NCBI RefSeq assembly: GCF_000511955.1
Contig: NZ_AZSU01000002.1
Coordinates: 616,157 to 680,156, forward strand
DNA: 64,000 bases
Direction of reading: 5' to 3'
DNA from: [Clostridium] ultunense DSM 10521
Lineage (GTDB): Bacteria > Bacillota > Clostridia > Tissierellales > Tepidimicrobiaceae
Under the pieces are notes generated by a model, which saw only the letters and a program-made list of their open reading frames with translations, did not search any database and was not told where the DNA came from. The stretch's first letter is position 1; each line of letters opens with the position of its first letter. Made by a program: the position numbers and the translations under genes. This document shows, one piece after another, positions 58,367 through 64,000 of this stretch.

Positions 58367-59116
58367 ATGAAAAAGGTAGTTATAATACAGGCTAGAATGG
58401 GTTCAACAAGATTACCTGGTAAAGTTATGCTTGAAATAAAAGGAAAGACAGTATTGACCCATGTAGTTGAAAGAGTTAAATATTGTAAAAATATAGACGA
58501 TATTGTAGTTGCGACGAGTTTAAACAAAAATGATGATTTGATAGTAAAAGAGTGCGTTAGTATAGGAGTTAATCATTTTAGGGGAAGTGAACAAGATGTG
58601 CTATCAAGATACTATCATGCAGCTAGAAAAAACAATGCAGATTTAGTAATTAGAATAACTGCAGATTGTCCATTAATAGATTATACAATTATAGATAATA
58701 TGATAGAAAAATTTTTAGAGAAAGATATTCACAATAACGTTGATTACATGAGTAATTTCGATGTGATAGAAAATACCTTTCCAAGAGGAATGGATGTTGA
58801 AATAATCAAAGCAAATGCATTAGAAAAGACATATCAAAAGGCAAAAGAACACTATGAAAGGGAACATGTTACGCCATATATATATAATAATCCAGATAAA
58901 TTTAATTTATTGGGATATTCTAACAATGTAGATTTGTCAAAATATAGATTTACGTTAGACACTAGAGAAGATTTACAATTAATAAAAATAATTTATGATA
59001 ATCTCTATGAGGGCAACCATGTATTCGGTATTAATGATATTATTGAATTTGTAAATAGAAATCCCCAGGCAGTAAAAATTAATGAAAATGTTGTGCAAAA
59101 GAGCCTAGAAGAATAA
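58367..59116 (+). CDS. pseF: Cytidylyltransferase of the SpsF/PseF type
   Basis: A 249-aa nucleotidyltransferase; ATG at 58367 after TTGGAGG. MKKVVIIQARMGSTRLPGKVM is the SpsF-type nucleotide-binding N terminus, and ITADCPLIDYTIIDNMI and FPRGMDVEII follow. In this set it is the best candidate to make CMP-pseudaminic acid, the final activation step. Sequence is SpsF-like rather than close to Campylobacter PseF, so the symbol is provisional. Confidence 0.8.
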   Translation: MKKVVIIQARMGSTRLPGKVMLEIKGKTVLTHVVERVKYCKNIDDIVVATSLNKNDDLIVKECVSIGVNHFRGSEQDVLSRYYHAARKNNADLVIRITADCPLIDYTIIDNMIEKFLEKDIHNNVDYMSNFDVIENTFPRGMDVEIIKANALEKTYQKAKEHYEREHVTPYIYNNPDKFNLLGYSNNVDLSKYRFTLDTREDLQLIKIIYDNLYEGNHVFGINDIIEFVNRNPQAVKINENVVQKSLEE

Positions 59117-59209
59117 TGGTATGGCAAATACGAAAATTTAGATGGTTAAAAGTGTAATATAATTAGGAATTTTTACTTAAATATTGAGTAAAACAAAAGA
59201 AGGAGATAA

Positions 59210-59734
59210 ATGTTAATGATAATTAATGATATAGATATATTATTAAGGGTAATGGATAAGAGAGATTTACCACATATAAAATCATGGTATAATGATTACG
59301 AAAACACTAGATATACAAGTCCTTATGCATATGTCCAAAGAAACGATGAGGAAGAGGAAGTGTGGTATCAGAGGAAGATGGCTGATAGTAATTCTCGATT
59401 TTTCATAATTGAATACAAAAATCAACCTGCTGGCCTTATTTCATATTCATCTTTAGATTTAAGGAACAGAACGGCCATGCTATCAATTATAATTGGTAAT
59501 AAAAAGTTTAGAAGATTAGGAATTGGACAGAAGGCAATATTAAAATTAGAAAAATATTTAAAGGATGAATATAATATAAGAAAATTAAGTGCTGAAATAT
59601 TTGAAGAGAATGTTGCAAGCTTGAATTTGTTTAATTCGCTAGGCTATAAGGAACAGGGTAGGAAGATTGAGGAGGTTTATAGGTGCGGGAAATACCACAC
59701 CATAATTTCAGTATGCAAGTTTTTTAATGAATGA
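59210..59734 (+). CDS. pseH: GNAT acetyltransferase, probable PseH
   Basis: A 174-aa GNAT-fold protein: IILRV-like N terminus (DIDILLRVMDKRDLPHIKSWYND), acetyl-CoA loop KFRRLGIGQKAILKLE and a LNLFNSLGYKEQGR motif. PseH acetylates the 4-amino sugar made by PseC, and it sits between pseF and pseI genes. A RimJ/RimL-type acetyltransferase cannot be excluded by sequence alone. ATG after AAGGAGATAA. Confidence 0.8.
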   Translation: MLMIINDIDILLRVMDKRDLPHIKSWYNDYENTRYTSPYAYVQRNDEEEEVWYQRKMADSNSRFFIIEYKNQPAGLISYSSLDLRNRTAMLSIIIGNKKFRRLGIGQKAILKLEKYLKDEYNIRKLSAEIFEENVASLNLFNSLGYKEQGRKIEEVYRCGKYHTIISVCKFFNE

Positions 59735-59912
59735 TATTAATATAGGAAAGAATTAATGTTAATTCTAAGGTTGTAGAAATAGGATTATATAGAAGTATTA
59801 GCACCATTAAACTATAAATATTCGTATTATACTTGAAAAGTAGAAAGTTTTACCCTATATCTTAAATTTTCAAAATAAATATTTATTGAATAGGATGGAG
59901 TGAATTTAAATT

Positions 59913-60941
59913 ATGGATATATTTGAAGATAATAGTAAGGTCTATATCGTGGCCGAAATCTCAGCCAATCATGGACATGACATTGGAGTAGCTAAAAATA
60001 CAATAAAAGCTGCTAAAGAAGCAGGAGCAGATGCAGTAAAAATTCAAACATATACTGCAGATACAATTACTATGGACTGTGATAATGAGTATTTTCAGAT
60101 AAAACAAGGGACATTGTGGGACGGTACCACTCTATATAAGTTATATCAAGAAGCCTATACCCCCTGGGAATGGCACGAAGAACTTTTTAATTATGCAAGG
60201 GATATAGGAATAACAATATTCTCATCCCCGTTTGATAAAACGGCAGTGGATTTGCTTGAAAATCTTAACACACCTGCATACAAAATAGCTTCATTTGAGA
60301 TAACCGATATACCTTTAATTGAATACATAGCCTCAAAAGGAAAACCAGTAATTATATCAACAGGGATTGCTACGATAGGTGAAATAAAAGAAGCAATAAA
60401 TACATGTAAGAAAGTAGGAAATCATAATATAATTCTTTTAAAATGTACGAGCTCATATCCAGCACCATATGAAGATATGAACTTACTAACAATACCAAAT
60501 ATGAAGAATACATTTGGAGTAGATATAGGTTTGTCAGATCATTCTATAGGGAGTACCGTGGCACTTGGAGCTGTAGCCTTAGGTGCTAAAATGATAGAAA
60601 AACATATAATATTAGATAGAAGTATAGGGGGACCTGATGCAGAATTTTCAATGGAAATAGATGAATTTAAATCTATGATAAAAGAAATTAGAAATTTAGA
60701 AAAGGCATTAGGCAAAGTCAATTATGACCTAGATGAAAAAACAGTGAAAAATAGGGTGTTTTCAAGATCTTTATTTTTTACAGAAGATATAAAAGTAGGA
60801 GGTATAATAACTGAAAGGAATATGAGATCAATTAGACCAGGATATGGTTTACATCCAAGACATTACTATGAGATATTAGGAAAAAAAGTAAAGAAGGATG
60901 TAGAAAAAGGGACACCTGTGGATTGGAGCTTGATTGAATGA
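59913..60941 (+). CDS. pseI: Pseudaminic acid synthase
   Basis: A 342-aa NeuB-family enzyme condensing PEP with 2,4-diacetamido-2,4,6-trideoxy-L-altrose. TIM barrel (about 10-280: EISANHGHD, KIQTYTADTI, GLSDHSIGS, EKHIILDRSIGGPDAEFS) and a C-terminal SAF/antifreeze-like domain (about 285-342: RSLFFTEDIKVGGIIT). It overlaps pseG by four bases (ATGA), so the two are coupled. The preceding 178 bases are AT-rich without a clear promoter. Confidence 0.92.
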   Translation: MDIFEDNSKVYIVAEISANHGHDIGVAKNTIKAAKEAGADAVKIQTYTADTITMDCDNEYFQIKQGTLWDGTTLYKLYQEAYTPWEWHEELFNYARDIGITIFSSPFDKTAVDLLENLNTPAYKIASFEITDIPLIEYIASKGKPVIISTGIATIGEIKEAINTCKKVGNHNIILLKCTSSYPAPYEDMNLLTIPNMKNTFGVDIGLSDHSIGSTVALGAVALGAKMIEKHIILDRSIGGPDAEFSMEIDEFKSMIKEIRNLEKALGKVNYDLDEKTVKNRVFSRSLFFTEDIKVGGIITERNMRSIRPGYGLHPRHYYEILGKKVKKDVEKGTPVDWSLIE

Positions 60942-61921
60942 AGAGTATATTAATTAGGACTTTTGGTGGTAAAGGAATAGGGTATGGTCATTTTTATAGA
61001 TGCTTGTCTTTAGCTAAAGCGGTTAAATTAATAGATAAAGATATAGATATTATTTTTTTAATAAATCAGGACTTGAAAGGTTTGTTAGATAATATAGGCT
61101 TTAATTTTATAGTATCAAATAATTTAAAAGAGGATAGTGAGAAGATAAATAGATTTGGTGTCAATCTATTTATCTTTGATGCATATTTGGGTGATGATAG
61201 GTATCTAAAAACGGTAAAGGAAAAAACCAAACTAATGCTAATAGATGATAACAATGATATATATGATACATCTATACCAGACATTATTTACAATGGAAAT
61301 ATACATGCAGAAAAATTAGGTTATTCTAGTGATGGAAACCAATTACAATTACTAGGGCCAAAATTTTTAATAATGAAAGAAGAATATTGGAATAGAGGTA
61401 CAAATAGAAATATTAGCAAAAATGGTATTTTAATCACTACAGGTGGTACAGATGAATACGGGATTTCGCTAAGGATATTAAAGCAGCTTAAAAATCTAGG
61501 TTCTAAGATAAAAGTAATTATAGGGCCTGGGTACAAAGATGATTATATCAAAAAATTTGAGGACTCTGTAACCGATAATATTAAATTGATTTATAAGCCT
61601 AATAGCTTAAAAGACCATATATTATCTTCAAAAATAGTGATAACTGCAGGAGGTAGCACTATTTATGAAGTATTATCACAAAAAAGCATACCGATTATCT
61701 TTAGTCTAGCAGATAATCAAGACTTAATTTGTAACGAGTTAAGCAATATGGGAGTTAAATATTTGGGGAAATATCCAGATATTAATTATTTATTATTGGA
61801 AGGCATAATTAAAGAGCTACTGGATAAAGGAGTAAATGAAAACAATAAAATATATGATTTAGTAGATGGAAAAGGGGCAAAGTTGGTTGCTGGTAGGATA
61901 GTAGAGGAGATTTATCAATAA
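60938..61921 (+). CDS. pseG: UDP-2,4-diacetamido-2,4,6-trideoxy-beta-L-altropyranose hydrolase
   Basis: A 327-aa GT-B-fold sugar-nucleotide hydrolase that removes UDP before the PseI step. GKGIGYGHFYRCLSLAKAV carries the GxGHxxR motif, and VITAGGSTIYEVLSQKSIPIIFSLADNQ is the UDP-binding block. With pseB, C, H, I and F it completes a six-enzyme CMP-pseudaminic-acid pathway in this window. Its stop codon overlaps the start of an aminotransferase remnant. Confidence 0.88.
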   Translation: MKSILIRTFGGKGIGYGHFYRCLSLAKAVKLIDKDIDIIFLINQDLKGLLDNIGFNFIVSNNLKEDSEKINRFGVNLFIFDAYLGDDRYLKTVKEKTKLMLIDDNNDIYDTSIPDIIYNGNIHAEKLGYSSDGNQLQLLGPKFLIMKEEYWNRGTNRNISKNGILITTGGTDEYGISLRILKQLKNLGSKIKVIIGPGYKDDYIKKFEDSVTDNIKLIYKPNSLKDHILSSKIVITAGGSTIYEVLSQKSIPIIFSLADNQDLICNELSNMGVKYLGKYPDINYLLLEGIIKELLDKGVNENNKIYDLVDGKGAKLVAGRIVEEIYQ

Positions 61922-62025
61922 CAGAGGAATTAGCAAAAAAAGGACTAAATTTACCTAGCTCAGTAGGGCTAAAGAAAGTTGAAATTGAGAAGGTTTGTGA
62001 GATAATTAGTGGTAAAGGTGTTTGA
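61921..62025 (+). pseudogene. C-terminal fragment of a DegT-type aminotransferase
   Basis: A 34-codon tail (TEELAKKGLNLPSSVGLKKV...) matches the C-terminal end of sugar aminotransferases of the LegC/DegT type, ending in a stop. No start and no other part of the enzyme is present. It joins pseG directly, marking a deletion junction. Confidence 0.7.
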
Positions 62026-62241
62026 AATATTACTGTTAATTATATATATAGTGAGAATCAAGCTAATGGATTGAAAAAGGCATATAATGAAAAAGTGATA
62101 TTTAATATGAAATAACTCCTTTACTATTTAGCTTGGGGTCATTTCTACACAAAATGTATAATAAACTTAGGGCAAAATGAAATACTATGATATTGAAAGT
62201 AATAGTAAGCTTTTGTCCAAAATAGAGGGTCAAACCGATCA
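62026..62241 (+). other. Unassigned decayed intergenic sequence
   Basis: A 28-codon open stretch (ITVNYIYSENQANGLKKAYNE and onward, ending at 62101) has no start codon and looks like a gene tail, but I cannot assign it. The rest is AT-rich and shows no promoter, hairpin or RNA gene I can support. Confidence 0.4.
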
Positions 62242-62445
62242 ATGGAATTAGAATTAGCATTAGAAGAAAGGAAAGAGCAAGAATTATCTACTAAGCAGAA
62301 TATTTATGCCTATATTTTTGAAGGTAGAAGGTATGATATAGGCAATAAATTAGGTTTTTTAGAAGCAACAGTGGAGTTTGCATTGAAAAGAGAGGATTTA
62401 AAGGATGAATTTATATCTTTTTTAGAGAGTATAATATCAAAATAA
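62242..62445 (+). pseudogene. C-terminal fragment of UTP-glucose-1-phosphate uridylyltransferase (GalU)
   Basis: A 67-aa frame whose last 50 residues (QNIYAYIFEGRRYDIGNKLG, ATVEFALKREDLKDEF) match the C terminus of GalU. The nucleotidyltransferase core is absent, so the fragment cannot be active. The ATG is not an original start. Confidence 0.8.
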
Positions 62446-62497
62446 GATTAAGAGTTGCTAAATTTTATGTTATACTTGATATTTTTGTTGTATTTTG

Positions 62498-62568
62498 TTA
62501 AATTTGATACGGCAACTTGATTCGTAATTAACTCGTTTAGAGATGAATAATGCCTTATAAAAATATAG
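62498..62568 (-). mobile_element. Decayed fragment of an IS6-like transposase end
   Basis: About 70 bases resemble the 3' part of the transposase gene at 56127-56205: GGCAACTTGA versus CAGCAACTTGA, AGAGATGAAT shared exactly, then TGCCTTATAAAAATATA versus AGGCCTAACAAAATTATA. Same orientation. It is an older, degraded copy. Confidence 0.55.
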
Positions 62569-62655
62569 TATTATACCATTGGTGGACCATAATTATTAAA
62601 GTCATTTATCTAATCTTTAATTATAGACCTAGAAAGTTTATCGGAGGATAGTATT

Positions 62656-63429
62656 ATGGCAAAAGAATATGATTTTTCTATGTATGGGTATCCAAGCATA
62701 TATAAAAACATGGAAAGAAAATTACATGTTTATTTTACTGAACCAGAGCGAGGAATCAATGAAAATACTGGAATCCTTTTATTAATACCTGGATTTGGCG
62801 GTAATTCTCAATCAAACGTATACAAAAAGATGAGAAACGTTTTTGCAGACAAGCATAATCTAGTTGTTGTGCAATGTGATTGTTTTGGATGGGAGTTTAT
62901 GCAAAAGCCTAATAATATTACACTAAATATCTCAAAAGATAGTTTATTACAAATTTTCACAGCTAAAGAAGTAAATTATATCTTCAAGGACAATAATTAT
63001 TTTGAAAGATTAATTGAGATATGCGGGAAGTATGGTTTTTCGATTACTTGTGATGAAAAGTTAAATGAAGATTTATCAAATTTTAACGATATGGGACTTA
63101 TGCAAGCGATCGATAATATTACTGCTGTAATTACAGTTATAGAGATTATAAAAGATAATAATTACAAGTTTGATGAAGGTAAAATAATAGCATATGGCCA
63201 TTCTCATGGAGCATATTTGGCCTATTTGTGCAATGCATTTACTAAGGATTTATTTACACTTATCATAGACAACTCTGCTTGGCTTTTTCCAGCGTATTTA
63301 AAAAGTGATAGGTATGTGAATACATATTATAATAATGTTCTAATAACCACAAAATACAGTTATTTGGCTAAGGACATTGATTATGATGAAGAAATATTAA
63401 ATCTAGAGTTTCTATATCAGAACTATTAA
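62656..63429 (+). CDS. Alpha/beta-hydrolase-fold protein (DUF2920-like), probably truncated
   Basis: A 257-aa protein preceded by CGGAGGATAG. GILLLIPGFGGNSQ (oxyanion region) and AYGHSHGAYLAYL (nucleophile elbow, Ser in GHSHG) show an alpha/beta hydrolase. It resembles the DUF2920 family often encoded in flagellar glycosylation regions of Campylobacter (recollection; not certain). The frame ends about 30 bases before the IS3 terminus, and a catalytic His region is not obvious, so the C terminus was probably lost by the insertion. Confidence 0.6.
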   Translation: MAKEYDFSMYGYPSIYKNMERKLHVYFTEPERGINENTGILLLIPGFGGNSQSNVYKKMRNVFADKHNLVVVQCDCFGWEFMQKPNNITLNISKDSLLQIFTAKEVNYIFKDNNYFERLIEICGKYGFSITCDEKLNEDLSNFNDMGLMQAIDNITAVITVIEIIKDNNYKFDEGKIIAYGHSHGAYLAYLCNAFTKDLFTLIIDNSAWLFPAYLKSDRYVNTYYNNVLITTKYSYLAKDIDYDEEILNLEFLYQNY

Positions 63430-63498
63430 GCCCCCTAACCTATTTGGACAATCGCACACTAATTTAGTAAAATAAAAATTAATGGGAGGTTGTCTAAA

Positions 63499-63798
63499 TT
63501 GAGAGGTAAAGGTAAAAGATATCCAGAAGAATTTAAACGTCAAATTATTAAGGAAGTAGAAGAAACTGGTAATGCTACATTAGTTGCCAGAAGACACGAT
63601 TTAGTCCCTGGAACTGTTACCCGCTGGGTTAGGGAGTCAAAGAAAGAAAATGGACTAATTCCAAATTATAATTATTCCAATAATATTAATGCTAAATCCC
63701 TAGAAGAAGAAAATGAGCAATTAAAAAAATTATTAGGCGAAAAAGATTTAGAAATTGCCATTCTTAAAGACCTTTTAAAAAAAACGAACCCACAATAG
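63499..63798 (+). CDS. IS3-family transposase OrfA
   Basis: A 99-aa helix-turn-helix protein with a leucine-zipper-like C terminus. The TTG at 63499 has normal spacing from GGGAGG; a TTG at 63490 is also in frame. RYPEEFKRQIIKEVEETGNATLVARRHDLVPGTVTRW is the HTH, and EEENEQLKKLLGEKDLEIAILKDLLKK the zipper. A run of eight A's followed by C at 63777-63785 is the expected -1 frameshift site. Confidence 0.9.
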   Translation: MRGKGKRYPEEFKRQIIKEVEETGNATLVARRHDLVPGTVTRWVRESKKENGLIPNYNYSNNINAKSLEEENEQLKKLLGEKDLEIAILKDLLKKTNPQ

Positions 63799-64000
63799 AA
63801 GATAAAGTTAATATTGCGAAGAAATGGATTGATTTAGGATATACTGCAGTTACTGTCCTTAAAATTCTTGGATTAAGTAGGTCTACCTATTATTACAATA
63901 TTAAAAAAAGAACTAAAACTGAAGATATGAATGAAGATACAAAAATAAATAAAGGCGGTAGACCAATTCCTGGTTACTCTTTTGATAAAGATGGCAATCA
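63783..64000 (+). CDS. IS3-family transposase OrfB, 3' truncated by window
   Basis: In the -1 frame from the A-run the sequence stays open to the window end: EPTIEDKVNIAKKWIDLGYTA, VLKILGLSRSTYYYNIKKR, then a Gly/Pro linker. This is the N terminus of the DDE transposase OrfB, made by programmed frameshifting as an OrfAB fusion. The catalytic domain lies beyond the window. Confidence 0.85.

Larger units (their letters stand above)
63436..64000 (+). mobile_element. IS3-family element, left end; continues past the window
   Basis: Begins near 63436-63460 (TTTGGACAATCGCACACTAA) and carries orfA and the start of orfB in the -1 frame. The exact terminal repeat cannot be set without the right end. 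Confidence 0.8.

Overview
The window looks like a chromosomal segment of a low-GC, spore-forming, flagellated anaerobic Firmicute. The combination of an ornithine-racemase-like gene, CoA-transferases, a predicted Na+-type F-ATPase, sporulation genes and frequent TTG starts suggests an amino-acid-fermenting Clostridia/Tissierellia lineage. The order is an inference; no rRNA is present to confirm it. Almost all genes are on the + strand. The main exceptions are a 946-aa secreted protein, a chemotaxis receptor, a tRNA-Pro, a homing-endonuclease-like gene and an IS6-type transposase.

Layout. 1-4.8 kb: a catabolic operon (CoA-transferase fragment, Orr-type racemase, D-aminoacylase-like amidohydrolase, M20 amidohydrolase). 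4.9-7.1 kb: TagO/WecA-type transferase and UDP-GlcNAc 2-epimerase. 7.1-11.9 kb: a PAS/AAA+/Fis sigma-54 activator, two inverted 20-bp candidate activator sites, a consensus -24/-12 promoter, thiolase and a two-subunit CoA-transferase. 12-19.1 kb: complete atp operon (atpZ, I, B, E, F, H, A, G, D, C); the c subunit carries Na+-site residues. 19.2-28.2 kb: ywmB-murA-spoIID-spoIIQ-spoIIID-mbl-flhO-flhP, similar in order to the Bacillus block, then a rod-binding protein and a lytic transglycosylase. 28.4-33.2 kb: the minus-strand genes. 33.5-37.7 kb: small membrane protein, SAM riboswitch plus metK, and a small sigma-factor cassette (sigma factor, DUF1659, DUF2922, YvrJ) followed by a possible ComK-like gene. 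37.8-49.3 kb: recD2, comF and the late flagellar operon (yvyF, flgM, flgN, two flgK, flgL, fliW, csrA, an HD-GYP response regulator, flagellin).

49.3-51.0 kb holds a group I intron-like RNA sitting between an intact flagellin gene and an orphan 14-codon flagellin 3' exon, next to a LAGLIDADG-type endonuclease gene on the opposite strand. 51.1-61.9 kb is a flagellin-glycosylation locus with a motility-associated glycosyltransferase and candidates for all six CMP-pseudaminic-acid enzymes, interrupted by an IS6-type element with a perfect 8-bp target duplication. From 61.9 kb to the end the sequence is decayed: aminotransferase and galU tails, an old IS fragment, a probably truncated hydrolase and the start of an IS3-family element.

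Regulation visible in the sequence: four sigma-D-type promoters (flhO, flgM, flagellin, glycosylation operon), a CsrA-type GGA-loop hairpin in the flagellin leader, a consensus sigma-54 promoter, a SAM riboswitch, a LexA-like palindrome in the promoter of the ComK-like gene, and three hairpins whose 3' arm carries the ribosome-binding site of the next gene. At least eight copies of a short ACAATTG-rich/palindromic repeat lie between genes, and two of them supply C-terminal codons and stop codons to neighbouring proteins.
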